A stretch of 64,000 nucleotides of DNA from Thalassolituus alkanivorans (GCF_020447205.1 NZ_JAJAEL010000037.1:40451-104450); one strand, 5' to 3'; positions 19,383-28,065 are shown, counted from the stretch's first letter. A program made the numbers and translations. Notes: generated from the sequence alone by a model not told the origin.

Positions 19383-20558
19383 ATGCGCTTCTTACTCTTC
19401 TTTCTGACTTTTTGGCTGGCTCCTGCCCAGGCGCTTGAGTTACAGGCGATGGGAACTTATCGCCGTCTGAATAACGATGTGTATCTGGCGGCTGTTTACA
19501 GCGATCTGAACGACAGCCAGCAGTGGCTGAGCGCAGAGCAGCCTTTGGCTCTGGAAATCCGTGTGCTGGCGGAGCGCATATCGCCGCGCCGTTTTTACCG
19601 GCTGTGGAATGAAGGGCTGGCCATCAATCTGAGTGAAGCGGAAATGAATGCGCGTTTGGAAGATATCAGCCGCTTTACCAATCTGCTGCAAGATGATTTA
19701 CGTGAGGGAGACCGGATGCTGATCAGTAATGAAAGCGGTCCCTGCCGTGTGCTGATCAATGATGTGGAAGTGCTGTTGATTGAGGATGGTAGTTTTGTGC
19801 GTCTGTTGCTGGCTGCCTGGATTGGCAAGTTCCCGCAGTCTCCCGGATTTCGTGAAGACCTGCTGCGGATGAAAGCAGCGGAGCGCAGCGAGCTGAAAGC
19901 CAGTTGGGATGCCAGACAAATGAAACCGGGACGGGCAGAGGTTATTGCTGGTTGGCTGAAACGTGATGCGGATCACACCGCCCGGGCACAACCGGTCACA
20001 GCGGCGCGACCTGTCGCAGCCGAAAATGTAACGGTGGTGGCGCAAAAAGTGGAACCCAATGTGCCAAAATTGTCACAACCTGCAGTAAAAACGCCGCCAG
20101 CGGTTACAGAACAGGTGTCGCTGCCGGAGGTGTCGGAGCGGAAAAAACAGCCGGAAACGGCATCGGATCTGGCGGCCAGAATGGCAGAAAAACGCGAAAA
20201 AGAGCGTGTTCTGGCAGCAGCCGAACAGGTGCACGCGCGAGCGCAGCTGATCGCCCGGCAGCAGGCTGAGATGCAGTATTACCGTGCCTTGTTACGGCAG
20301 GCCAATAGCCAGGTTCAGTACCCGGATCAGGCACTGAGAAAACGGCTGGAAGGCACGGTACGTGTGAGTTTGCAGCTGAATCGCGAGGGGGAGTTACTGC
20401 TTGCCGATACCAGTGAAAGTTCGGCGGTCAGTCTGCTCGACCGGGCAGCATTACGGGCTGCGAAAAAAGCCGCGCCATACCCTCCGGTGCCGGAGCTTCT
20501 GCAGGGAGAAAACTTCGAATTTGATATCCCTTTCCGCTTTGTACTTGCCCGCAACTGA
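19383..20558 (+). CDS. Exported chalcone-isomerase-like protein with TonB C-terminal domain
   Basis: 391-residue protein with an unusual layout. It has a cleavable signal peptide (ends AQA, residue 18), then a chalcone-isomerase-like domain (about 20-165; core ISPRRFYRLWNEGLAINL). A Pro/Val-rich linker and coiled coil (about 255-310) follow. The C-terminal TonB-like domain (about 315-391) has QVQYPDQALRKRLEGTVRV and AALRAAKKAAPYPPVP. The TonB fold normally contacts outer-membrane receptors, but here no transmembrane anchor is visible beyond the signal peptide and no exbBD is nearby. Start ATG follows GATGACCGACG with weak ribosome-site complementarity. It is followed by a paralogue of its N-terminal domain. 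Confidence 0.8.
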   Translation: MRFLLFFLTFWLAPAQALELQAMGTYRRLNNDVYLAAVYSDLNDSQQWLSAEQPLALEIRVLAERISPRRFYRLWNEGLAINLSEAEMNARLEDISRFTNLLQDDLREGDRMLISNESGPCRVLINDVEVLLIEDGSFVRLLLAAWIGKFPQSPGFREDLLRMKAAERSELKASWDARQMKPGRAEVIAGWLKRDADHTARAQPVTAARPVAAENVTVVAQKVEPNVPKLSQPAVKTPPAVTEQVSLPEVSERKKQPETASDLAARMAEKREKERVLAAAEQVHARAQLIARQQAEMQYYRALLRQANSQVQYPDQALRKRLEGTVRVSLQLNREGELLLADTSESSAVSLLDRAALRAAKKAAPYPPVPELLQGENFEFDIPFRFVLARN

Positions 20559-20715
20559 TTTTATTTTTGTGATTAAAAACAAGGAATTAGTTCACATTTT
20601 AAGAGGTTGCAAAACCTTTCTCTGGTGGCGCAAAGGGTCGTTGAGCCCTGTTGATTGAGGGAACATTATACGGGTGTTTATTGAGTTGTTTGAAAGCAGG
20701 AGTGGAGGCTTCACC

Positions 20716-21390
20716 ATGCGTAATCTGTTAACCGTTATTGTTGCCCTGATCTGGTCCGTCCAGAGTCAGGCGGCTGAGTTACAGGGCGTTGGTATTTTTC
20801 AGACGCTCAATAAACCCTGGTTTCTGACTGCACTGTATACCGCTGAGGTCAGTGCGGCTGATAAGACTGTCGCCACCGAGTCCGCCGTTGCAGAGCCGGA
20901 ACGCCTTGAATTCAAAGTGCTGGAAGACAAGATCAGCGCCTACCGTTTCCGCCAGCTGTGGCAGGAAGCTTTTGCGGTGGTTCACGGTGATGATGTCTGG
21001 AACACCTATGCCGCCGACCTCAATGCTTTTTTTGAGCTGGTGAAAGGGCCGCTGAAGACCAATGACCATCTGATTATCGAGCAGGAAGGCGACGCTGCTG
21101 TTGTAACTCTTAATTATCGTGAACATGCACGGCTATCGTCTGCATTCCTGCCGTTACTGGTCAGTACTCTGACCGCACGTATTGCCCCGATTCCGGAACT
21201 GAAAGCCGGCCTGCTGGGCGAGTTACCGGCATCCGAAGCCAAGACTCTGTTACTGCAATATGACCGTGGTGAACCTTCGCTGCGCCGTATTGCCGAAACG
21301 GCCCGCTGGTTGCGCCGTAAAGAGCCAATGGTCAATGCTCAGGCATCCACATCTGCCAATCTGCAGGCAGCCCGCGTCTCTACCCTCTGA
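20716..21390 (+). CDS. Exported chalcone-isomerase-like protein (third of three)
   Basis: 224-residue exported protein: signal peptide ending SQA (about 18), then a divergent chalcone-isomerase-like domain. It lines up with the preceding gene: LQGVGIFQTLNKPWFLTALY versus LQAMGTYRRLNNDVYLAAVY, and ISAYRFRQLWQEAFAV versus ISPRRFYRLWNEGLAI. The TonB-like domain is absent. Start chosen at ATG 20716 with GGAGG 7 bases upstream, although an earlier in-frame start exists at 20674. Probably a tandem duplication of the neighbour. Ligand and role unknown. Confidence 0.75.
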   Translation: MRNLLTVIVALIWSVQSQAAELQGVGIFQTLNKPWFLTALYTAEVSAADKTVATESAVAEPERLEFKVLEDKISAYRFRQLWQEAFAVVHGDDVWNTYAADLNAFFELVKGPLKTNDHLIIEQEGDAAVVTLNYREHARLSSAFLPLLVSTLTARIAPIPELKAGLLGELPASEAKTLLLQYDRGEPSLRRIAETARWLRRKEPMVNAQASTSANLQAARVSTL

Positions 21391-21479
21391 TATACTGCGC
21401 GCCGGTATTAACGGCGGCGCTTCTTTGTGTTCGCCTGATATTGCTCTGGTATTGATCTGCTATTGCTCAAAAGGTGTGC

Positions 21480-22274
21480 ATGACTCCCGACTATCTTGAT
21501 CGTTTTGGTGGTATTGGCCGTTTGTACGGCGTTGCCGGTCTTCAGCGTCTGCACGCATCCCATGTCTGTGTGGTCGGCATTGGCGGCGTGGGCTCCTGGG
21601 CGGCGGAAGCACTGGCGCGCTCCGGCGTTGGGGAAATCACGCTGATCGATATGGATGATATCTGTGTCACCAACACCAACCGTCAGATTCATGCGCTGGG
21701 CGGTGATATCGGCAAGCTGAAAGTCGAAGCCGTGGCCGAGCGTATCCGTCGCATTAATCCGGAGTGCAAAGTGCATGCGCTGATGGAATTTGTGACCGTC
21801 AATAATCAGCGTGAATTAATCCATACCGGCATGGATTATGTGATCGACTGCATCGACAGCGTGAAGAATAAAGCCGCGCTGATTGCGCACTGTAAACGCA
21901 ATAAAATCCGTATCGTTACCACCGGTGCTGCTGGTGGTCAGACTGACCCGACGCAGATTCAGGTCGCGGATTTAAATAAAACCTTTAATGACCCGCTGGC
22001 GCGCAAGGTGCGTTCTTTACTGCGGCGTGAATATAATTTTTCGCGTAATGCCGCGCGTAATTATTCTATTCCCTGTGTATTTTCCAGCGAGCAGCTGCAA
22101 TACCCGCAGCCGGATGGCAGTGTCTGTCAGACCAAATCCTTTGACGGCGACAGCACGCGGCTGGATTGTTCATCGGGTTTTGGTTCGGCCACCATGGTGA
22201 CCGGTACCTTTGGCTTTGTTGCCGCCGCCCGGGTGGTGAAACGCATTGCCGACGAGTCCGGCAAAAAGAGCTGA
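21480..22274 (+). CDS. tcdA: tRNA threonylcarbamoyladenosine dehydratase TcdA (CsdL)
   Basis: 264-residue E1-like enzyme that converts t6A37 in tRNA to cyclic ct6A with ATP. The nucleotide-binding motif GIGGVGSWAAEALARSG (about 35-51), the catalytic aspartate region DMDDICVTNTNRQ and the late PDGSVCQTKSFDG motif fit the TcdA/CsdL/YgdL group. In E. coli it works with the CsdA-CsdE sulfur transfer pair; here it lies about 3 kb from suf. Start ATG 21480 has AAAGG upstream. Confidence 0.93.
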   Translation: MTPDYLDRFGGIGRLYGVAGLQRLHASHVCVVGIGGVGSWAAEALARSGVGEITLIDMDDICVTNTNRQIHALGGDIGKLKVEAVAERIRRINPECKVHALMEFVTVNNQRELIHTGMDYVIDCIDSVKNKAALIAHCKRNKIRIVTTGAAGGQTDPTQIQVADLNKTFNDPLARKVRSLLRREYNFSRNAARNYSIPCVFSSEQLQYPQPDGSVCQTKSFDGDSTRLDCSSGFGSATMVTGTFGFVAAARVVKRIADESGKKS

Positions 22275-22301
22275 GGCGTTTTAACCGCTGCAGGCGGCGC
22301 C

Positions 22302-22655
22302 TTACAGCGCCGCACCATCAAACACTTCAGTACGCAGGCTGAACGGGTCTATACCTTCAATGCAGCCGATATTCACACGGTAATGGCCAGGCTTGCGCAA
22401 GGTCTGGTGAAACGTATAAATACCGCAATGGCGGCAGAAGTGATGTTTGGCGATGCCGCTGGCAAATTCATAGGTGGCCAGGGCGTCATTCTGTACGTCG
22501 ATGGTTATCTCATCCGCAGCCAGTACAAAGCTGGTCATTAAGGCGCCTTTACGGATGCAGATGGAGCAATTGCAACGCAGGCCTTCGCTTATTCCTTCAT
22601 GGCTAAAAGAAAATTTTACAGCGCCGCAGTGGCAGGAACCTGTATACGCTCTCAT
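22302..22655 (-). CDS. GFA family protein (DUF636, Zn-binding)
   Basis: 117-residue protein of the GFA (glutathione-dependent formaldehyde-activating-like) fold. Zinc cysteines appear as GSCHCGAVKF (about 7-16), CNCSICIRKG (about 28-37) and FCRHCGIYTF (about 73-82), which is the complete set. Most members have no proven formaldehyde role. Its start overlaps the stop of the upstream DUF4336 gene by 4 bases, so the two are co-translated. Confidence 0.9.
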   Translation of the reverse strand: MRAYTGSCHCGAVKFSFSHEGISEGLRCNCSICIRKGALMTSFVLAADEITIDVQNDALATYEFASGIAKHHFCRHCGIYTFHQTLRKPGHYRVNIGCIEGIDPFSLRTEVFDGAAL

Positions 22656-23359
22656 TGCACATCCTCTTGTTTAAGATTCAGCCAGTTGAATGAACGGCGC
22701 AAAAAAGGGACGGCATTGCTTTCAACCATCAGGCCGTGTGCCATGCTGATTTTCTCCGGCTGCCAGTTGATAATCCGTAGCATATGAGCGCGGGCTTCAG
22801 CTTTGTGAAACAAAAAGCTTAAACGCCAGTCGGCCGGCATTTTACCGTTGGGGGCGAGAATCCCCGCGGCTTTGGCCAGCAGACGTTTCAGCGGGGTAAA
22901 AGAATCCGGGGCAAAGTTTTCGATCAGGTCTGTCACGATCAGTATTTTTGATGCTTTGTGAAAGAATACGGCTTCTTCCATCACCGCAGAGCCGGTAAAC
23001 AGCAGTTGTTCTATATCCTCCTGCCAGGGGGCGGTAAAGTCGGGGGTGAACACTCCGTCAAAGCGGATATCGGTACGTTTTTGTTGCACACCCTGAGTTC
23101 CGAACAGCTGCGCCTGAGGGTATTGCTGCTGCCACTGGGGCAGAAAAAGATGATGCAGCTGGTTGGGTGCTATCAGATAGCGAACGGGGCCAAGCTGATC
23201 AATCTGCTGCTTCAGTGTCTCATCCAGGCGGATTGGACTGTGTATCCAGAGCGAGCCACACGACAGGCGAATCACTGTCATGCGGGTGGTATAGGGAAGG
23301 GTGAAAAAAGGTACCGCTTCCCCGTCAAAAGACCAGATATTATCTGCAAGATTATTCAT
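22652..23359 (-). CDS. DUF4336 domain-containing protein
   Basis: 235-residue soluble protein of the DUF4336 family, a degenerate metallo-beta-lactamase-like group (VRYLIAPNQLHHLFLPQW, then VIVTDLIENF-like strands). The canonical HxHxDH metal motif is not present; LHHLFLP stands in its place. An extended frame starts inside the adjacent repeat element (23404), but ATG 23359 has GGGAG upstream and is preferred. Co-translated with the GFA gene. Function unknown. Confidence 0.8.
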   Translation of the reverse strand: MNNLADNIWSFDGEAVPFFTLPYTTRMTVIRLSCGSLWIHSPIRLDETLKQQIDQLGPVRYLIAPNQLHHLFLPQWQQQYPQAQLFGTQGVQQKRTDIRFDGVFTPDFTAPWQEDIEQLLFTGSAVMEEAVFFHKASKILIVTDLIENFAPDSFTPLKRLLAKAAGILAPNGKMPADWRLSFLFHKAEARAHMLRIINWQPEKISMAHGLMVESNAVPFLRRSFNWLNLKQEDVQ

Positions 23360-23388
23360 CGCACTCCCTGCTTTATGTCTGTTCTGTT

Positions 23389-23722
23389 TAGGGCCTGTCG
23401 ACACTAATTAAACAGGCCTGTTATCGGCTAAAAATTCCTCAGACAAGGCGCTGAGAGTGTGGGATGTTCAGCACATCCCTGTGCTTCACCCCTTCGGGGT
23501 TGGCACGCCAACCTGTTCCAGACAGGTTGGTAACGGGTTAAGCGAACGAACAGCAACGCAGGATGAGGGATTTTTAGCCATAACCCTCCGGGCTGAGGCT
23601 AGTTTTTCCCATCAACTTCGTCGTTCGTCATTCATTTAGCCCGCTAATATCACTCCTCTCTCCTTGTTCTGAGAAAAACTGGCTCTCAGCAGGCCGGATT
23701 TACTTAGTGTCGACAGGCCCTA
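23389..23722. repeat. TA-flanked palindromic repeat element, copy 1 (longest)
   Basis: 334-bp non-coding element bounded by TA-GGGCCTGTCGACACTAA and its reverse complement. The subterminal pair GGCTAAAAATTCCTC / GAGGGATTTTTAGCC and the pair GCTGAGAG / CTCTCAGC allow a multi-stem fold. This copy carries about 66 extra bases (23463-23530) with their own hairpins (CCAACCTGT/ACAGGTTGG; ACCCC/GGGGT) that the other copies lack. No open frame of note. Its right edge forms the TAG stop of the metal exporter gene. Confidence 0.85.
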
Positions 23723-24733
23723 ATGTTGCGGACGGTTAACCGGGCACTCCGGCATCCGGCATTCATTCACCTCGATGGTGATATGCGCCAGTTGGCGGAA
23801 ATCACTCAGCAATGCTTTGTAGTGATCGGTATGGCGTGGCTGGTGGGTAACCAGCGAAATAATCGCCGCGTAATCATTACCACTCACTTTCCAGATATGA
23901 ATATCGGCCACCTGATTATCGCCATCCTGTTCAATGGTCTGACGGATAGCGGCACGCTGTTGATCGCTGATACTGGCGTCGAGTAATACCGGTGCGCTTT
24001 GTTTAACCAGACCGATCGCCCAGCGTGAAATAATCAGTGCACCGACAATACCCATTAACGGATCAAGCCAGTTCAGGCCGAAGAATTTTCCGCCCAACAG
24101 CGCGGCAATGGCCAGCACCGAGGTCATGGCGTCCGCCAGTACGTGCAGGTAAGCGGCGCGTAAATTATGGTCATGGCCAGTATGGCTGTGCTCATCATGA
24201 TGATCGTGATCGTGATCGTGATCGTGATCGTGATCGTGATCGTGGTGTGCATGGCTATGATGATTATGGCCGTGATGATGGTGGTCTTTCAGCAACAGCG
24301 CACTGACCAGATTAACCGCTAAGCCCAGCAGAGCCACCAGAATTGCCTGATCAAACTGAATGGCGTGCGGTTCAAATACCCGTACCACCGATTCAACCAG
24401 CATCACCAGGGCCACCACCGCCAGCGCCACTGCACTGGCAAAACCACCCAGAACATTCACCTTACCGGTGCCGAAACTGTAGGCCGGATTGTTGGCATGG
24501 CGGCGCGCATAACGGTAAGCGAATAATGTAATAAGAAAGGCGGCCACATGGGTGCCCATATGCCAGCCATCGGCCAGCAGTGCCATGGAGCCGTACCAGG
24601 CGCCGGCGATAATTTCTGCCACCATGGTAACGGCGGTCAGAATCAGTACATAAAAGGTATTGCGCTCGCCATCCGGATTGCTGCCACTGAAGTGGTGTGG
24701 GTGTTGCCAATGGCTGATATTGTGTTCGGTCAT
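23720..24733 (-). CDS. dmeF: Cation diffusion facilitator (DmeF-type Co/Ni/Zn exporter)
   Basis: 337-residue CDF transporter exporting divalent metal by proton antiport. Six transmembrane segments are seen. Metal-site residues are in LADGWHMGTH (TM2) and ADAMTSVLA (TM5). The His/Asp-rich loop between TM4 and TM5 (about 150-190) contains seven His-Asp pairs. The N-terminal ISHWQHPHHF and overall sequence favour the DmeF subgroup. ATG 24733 follows AGGGG, better than the longer frame at 24748. The stop codon TAG is shared with the edge of the repeat element. Confidence 0.88.
   Translation of the reverse strand: MTEHNISHWQHPHHFSGSNPDGERNTFYVLILTAVTMVAEIIAGAWYGSMALLADGWHMGTHVAAFLITLFAYRYARRHANNPAYSFGTGKVNVLGGFASAVALAVVALVMLVESVVRVFEPHAIQFDQAILVALLGLAVNLVSALLLKDHHHHGHNHHSHAHHDHDHDHDHDHDHDHHDEHSHTGHDHNLRAAYLHVLADAMTSVLAIAALLGGKFFGLNWLDPLMGIVGALIISRWAIGLVKQSAPVLLDASISDQQRAAIRQTIEQDGDNQVADIHIWKVSGNDYAAIISLVTHQPRHTDHYKALLSDFRQLAHITIEVNECRMPECPVNRPQH
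24202..24243. repeat. Hexamer tandem repeat in the metal exporter gene
   Basis: Seven near-perfect copies of GATCGT/GTGATC in phase with the codons, encoding alternating His-Asp in the metal-binding loop. Copy number changes would alter loop length without a frameshift. Confidence 0.85.
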
Positions 24734-24743
24734 TAAAACCCCT

Positions 24744-24764
24744 GTCATACATTTGGCATATGAC
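24744..24764. promoter_or_regulatory. Inverted repeat upstream of the metal exporter start
   Basis: GTCATA-N9-TATGAC lies 10 bases before the start codon and could be a repressor site near the ribosome-binding region. No dmeR/frmR-type regulator gene is adjacent, so the assignment is tentative. Confidence 0.3.
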
Positions 24765-25005
24765 TTCCGCTAAATTGGAACGGTATGCCCAGATTTCATG
24801 GTGTATCGCGACAATCTTATCGCACTTACCGGCAAAAAGGACGTACCACAAAATTCCGGGGGTTAGTGTCCGCCTTTATGACAAACCACTATTGACACCA
24901 TGGCCCGGTTAAAGAGAAGGTTCAGCCAATGAAAAAACAACAAGCGGCAGATTAACTGTCCTGTCTCTGTATTAAGCAAACACCGCAAACAAGGAGTACG
25001 AACGA

Positions 25006-25773
25006 GTGAAGCATCTGTTGTTACTGATGATGGCCCTTGGGTCAGTATTGATGAATACAGCTCAGGTGAATGCTGATGAAAACCCGGTAAATACAAGCCA
25101 GCCTCAGGTAAACCTGAGCGCCGACACAGTGCGCCAGCGCTTGTTATTGCAGACTCTGGCCTATCGCAGCAGTGCTGAATTCAGCCTTTATTCTTTACAG
25201 CATGGTGATCGTAAATCCGCACAGCGTCTGGATGCCGTACTGGCTGAAGGGCAGGCTCTGGCGAACGCTCTTAAAGCAACCTGGCCAGAGCTGGCACCTG
25301 CCTGGCAAGACATGACTCAGTTCGTTGACAGCAACCGTGCAATTGCGGCAAAAGCGGAAGACGTTAGTTTTTCCATCCGCCTGAATGAAAACTACAACAA
25401 ACTGTATGCGGTACTTGATGGCAGTATTCCTGATACCACGGTACTGGATAATGAAACCCGGCGCATATTAAATATGCTCGATAGTCTTGAACATATGGTT
25501 TCTGCTTATCTGTTTTTTAATATCAATATTTTCGGTGGCCTGTCGGTGACGGATACCGGTATCGAACAACAGAATAAACTCTTCAAGGCGTTAACTGCCG
25601 AACTGGATGATGCGGAATTACGTACCCAGGTTGAGCGCAAGTGGGGCTTTTTGGAAAGTACTTTGTTGGCCTATAACGAACGCTCAGCCGTTTTTATTGT
25701 GACCCGCACCTGTGACTCCATTCGTGAGTTGTTACTGAAGAAACTGCAGCCCGAAGACAGTGCTGAATCCTGA
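25006..25773 (+). CDS. Exported protein of unknown function
   Basis: 255-residue protein starting at GTG with AAGGAG about 9 bases upstream. A signal peptide (about 1-23, ending VNA) is followed by an almost entirely alpha-helical body rich in Leu, Ala, Gln and Glu, suggesting a helical bundle. No recognised domain. Monocistronic: it has its own upstream region shared divergently with the metal exporter and a strong terminator behind it. Confidence 0.7.
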   Translation: MKHLLLLMMALGSVLMNTAQVNADENPVNTSQPQVNLSADTVRQRLLLQTLAYRSSAEFSLYSLQHGDRKSAQRLDAVLAEGQALANALKATWPELAPAWQDMTQFVDSNRAIAAKAEDVSFSIRLNENYNKLYAVLDGSIPDTTVLDNETRRILNMLDSLEHMVSAYLFFNINIFGGLSVTDTGIEQQNKLFKALTAELDDAELRTQVERKWGFLESTLLAYNERSAVFIVTRTCDSIRELLLKKLQPEDSAES

Positions 25774-25783
25774 GTTAAAAGCA

Positions 25784-25813
25784 TAAAAAAAGCCGCAGTT
25801 GCGGCTTTTTTTA
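25784..25813. terminator. Bidirectional terminator
   Basis: AAAAAAAGCCGC-AGTT-GCGGCTTTTTTT: a 6-bp GC stem extended by the A and T runs, between the convergent 25006 gene and ndpA. Confidence 0.9.
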
Positions 25814-25847
25814 TGTCCGGATTTTTATTCTTCGGCGTTGCCGGTAA

Positions 25848-26948
25848 TCAGGATTCTTTTAATTGTTTCAGCAGCGACTCCGGCACCTTGGTGATGCGCA
25901 GCTCGTTACTGCTTTTATCAAAGATAATATCTTTATCCAGCAGGCTGGCAGAGAAACTCAGGCTCAGGTCTTTATTTTTACCGCTGTAGCGGATAAATCC
26001 CCGCAGCTTTTTACGGTCGGGGATCAGCTCGGTTTTAATGGCTTCCGCCACTACCTGTTGTGAAGCTCCCTGAGCCGCCAGCTGCTCCGGCGTTAATCCG
26101 CTGTTTTGTCGCTGGCTTTGCTGGCGTTCTTTTTGTTTGTCGACAATATAGTGAGCAAAGGCTTTGGCCGGTTCGGCTTTGACCTGGGTTTCCATATAGC
26201 TGGCCAGCTCATCGAACACGACCGGTTCACCGCGCAGATCCTGCTCAATACAGTAATCCACCACCTTGGTTTTGTATTCAAAGCTGTCTTCCGGACTCAG
26301 GGTCTGGCTGAACTCGTCAACAATTTCCAGAAACTCTTCGGTTTCGGCAGCGGTATTTAAGGTATCGGTAAAACCAATGCATTCGGCAAACTGGTTCTGC
26401 AGTGGCTTATCGCCACGGCCAAAACTGAACGTCAGGTATTTGCTGTCGTCATCGGCCAGCCAGTCGGTGATGTTGAGCATGACACCAAAACCGGTATTGG
26501 AAAAATCCAGATAATGGGTTTCGCTCAGCGTCATATCGGTATTGATTGATACGCTGCTTTTGCGCCGCAGGTGGAACATGTACAGGCGGTCACTGTCGGC
26601 CAGCTGCTCGTAAAAGAAGGCGAGGTAGCCTTCCAGTGCCAGCTCGGTATTGTCGAGGGCGTTGGCGAACTGTTTGCTCAGGCGGCGGGTGAGGGCAACA
26701 AAGCTCTGACGCTCGCCCTGCCAGTCCTGAATCTGCGCCCGTGCCTGGGTAATTTCCGGATGAAAAATACCGTAACGCTTACCCGCGCGCTGGGTCAGCA
26801 CGGCTTTTAGCTGCGCCGCAGTCTGGGCGTAGAAGTGGGCGACCAGTTCGCTGTCGAGATCGGCTTCCTGTTCACTGCATACCAGCGTTGCTGCCGGGTC
26901 TTTGATGTCTTTGCTGATCTGATGGGTTACAAAATGGCGCAGGCTCAT
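25848..26948 (-). CDS. ndpA: Nucleoid-associated protein NdpA (YejK family)
   Basis: 366-residue member of the NdpA/YejK family, nucleoid-associated proteins in E. coli and Pseudomonas. The N-terminal MSLRHFVTHQI, the centre LFMFHLRRKSS-like segment (YMFHLRRKSSVSI) and the C-terminal GFIRYSGKNKDLSLSFSASL fit. No signal peptide. It is separated from upstream apt by a TA-flanked repeat element. Family role: DNA-associated, with details unresolved. Confidence 0.9.
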   Translation of the reverse strand: MSLRHFVTHQISKDIKDPAATLVCSEQEADLDSELVAHFYAQTAAQLKAVLTQRAGKRYGIFHPEITQARAQIQDWQGERQSFVALTRRLSKQFANALDNTELALEGYLAFFYEQLADSDRLYMFHLRRKSSVSINTDMTLSETHYLDFSNTGFGVMLNITDWLADDDSKYLTFSFGRGDKPLQNQFAECIGFTDTLNTAAETEEFLEIVDEFSQTLSPEDSFEYKTKVVDYCIEQDLRGEPVVFDELASYMETQVKAEPAKAFAHYIVDKQKERQQSQRQNSGLTPEQLAAQGASQQVVAEAIKTELIPDRKKLRGFIRYSGKNKDLSLSFSASLLDKDIIFDKSSNELRITKVPESLLKQLKES

Positions 26949-26973
26949 GATTTTTTATCTCTTAGCGGGCTTT

Positions 26974-27262
26974 TAGGGCCTGTCGATACTAATTAAACAG
27001 GACTGTTATTGGCTAAAAATTTCTCAGACAAGGCGCTGAGAGTGTGGCCTAACGGGTTAAGCGAACGAACAGCAACGCTGGATGAGGAATTTTTAGCCAT
27101 AACCCTTCGGGCTGAGGCCAGTTTTCCCCATTAACGTCGTCGTTCGTCATTCATTTAGCCCGCTAATATCACTCCTCACTCCTCACTCCTCACTCCTCAC
27201 TCCTTGTTCTTAGAAAAACTGGCTCTCAGCAGGCCGGATTTACTTAGTGTCGACAGGCCCTA
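26974..27262. repeat. TA-flanked palindromic repeat element, copy 2
   Basis: 289-bp copy in the same orientation as copy 1. Inner arms GGCTAAAAATTTCTC (27011) / GAGGAATTTTTAGCC (27084) and GCTGAGAG (27035) / CTCTCAGC (27223) are clear. It contains a 7-bp tandem repeat ACTCCTC, four perfect units plus one variant (27171-27205), which other copies have only once. Its right edge forms the TAG stop of apt. Confidence 0.85.
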
Positions 27263-27802
27263 GTGTCCGTCAAATTCGCAGATGGCATAAACGTCGAAAC
27301 CGGCGTTACGCAGTTTTTCGCTGCCTTTCAGGTCCGGCAGGTCAATGATGGCGGCCACTTCCACCACCTCCGCCTGCAGCTGGCGCACCAGTTCACAGGC
27401 CGCCAGCATGGTACCGCCGGTGGCGATCAGATCGTCCATCACCAGTACGCGGTCGCCGGCTTTAAAGGCATCGGTATGCAGTTCGATAGTGGCGCTGCCG
27501 TATTCCAGATCATAGCTCTGGGTCACGGTTTTAAATGGCAGTTTACCCTTCTTGCGCACCGGTACCAGGCTCAGACCCAGCTCGTAGGCCAGCGGCGCGC
27601 CGAGGATAAAGCCGCGGGCGTCGATGGCGGCGATGGCATCCAGCTGCTGGTCCTGATAGCGGTGTACAAAGCTGTCGATCAGCTTACGGAATACGGCACG
27701 GTTCTGCAGCAGCGGCATGATGTCGCGGAACATCACTCCATCTTCCGGCCAGTTGGCTACGGTACGGATGGCGTCTTTAATTTCCTGGCTGTAGGCACTC
27801 AT
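27260..27802 (-). CDS. apt: Adenine phosphoribosyltransferase
   Basis: 180-residue Apt, converting adenine and PRPP to AMP. The PRPP motif VLVMDDLIATGGTM (about 122-135) and the N-terminal IRTVANWPEDGVMFRDI are typical. The open frame extends 103 codons further upstream, but ATG 27802 begins the conserved protein. Divergent from a purine permease across 263 bases, together forming an adenine salvage unit. The stop codon TAG is shared with the adjoining repeat element. Confidence 0.95.
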   Translation of the reverse strand: MSAYSQEIKDAIRTVANWPEDGVMFRDIMPLLQNRAVFRKLIDSFVHRYQDQQLDAIAAIDARGFILGAPLAYELGLSLVPVRKKGKLPFKTVTQSYDLEYGSATIELHTDAFKAGDRVLVMDDLIATGGTMLAACELVRQLQAEVVEVAAIIDLPDLKGSEKLRNAGFDVYAICEFDGH

Positions 27803-28065
27803 GGTCTGTCTCTGTCGGTTCGGGTACGGCAATGTACGTGGATATAAGAGCGGGTGCGGCGTATGGCCTGCGATGCTGGCCGGCAAAAGAACCGACCATT
27901 CAGTCAGGTTTTCTTGGGCTTTGGCCAGCTGGGCATTATAATCCGCGGCCACAAAAAGTCTCCCTCCGCCGGATGCGGATGGCTCATGGCAGCAGTCTGC
28001 CTGAGTTGAGGCCGCATGAATGCTGGCTGCCGGGCTTGTTTCGCTAACCAACAAAGGTTCTTCCC

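Noticed and set aside
23360..23404. N-terminal extension of the DUF4336 protein starting inside the repeat element
   Set aside because: The first residues come from the element's terminal repeat; the same peptide start appears at 53359 for the same reason. ATG 23359 has a good ribosome site.
24742..24759. Pho-box-like CTGTCAT-ACAT-TTGGCAT upstream of dmeF
   Set aside because: The second repeat matches only 4 of 7, and the orientation points away from dmeF; an inverted repeat there is the better description.
24863..25096. 77-codon minus-strand frame between dmeF and the 25006 gene
   Set aside because: Overlaps the start and signal peptide of the better-supported plus-strand gene and has no ribosome site.
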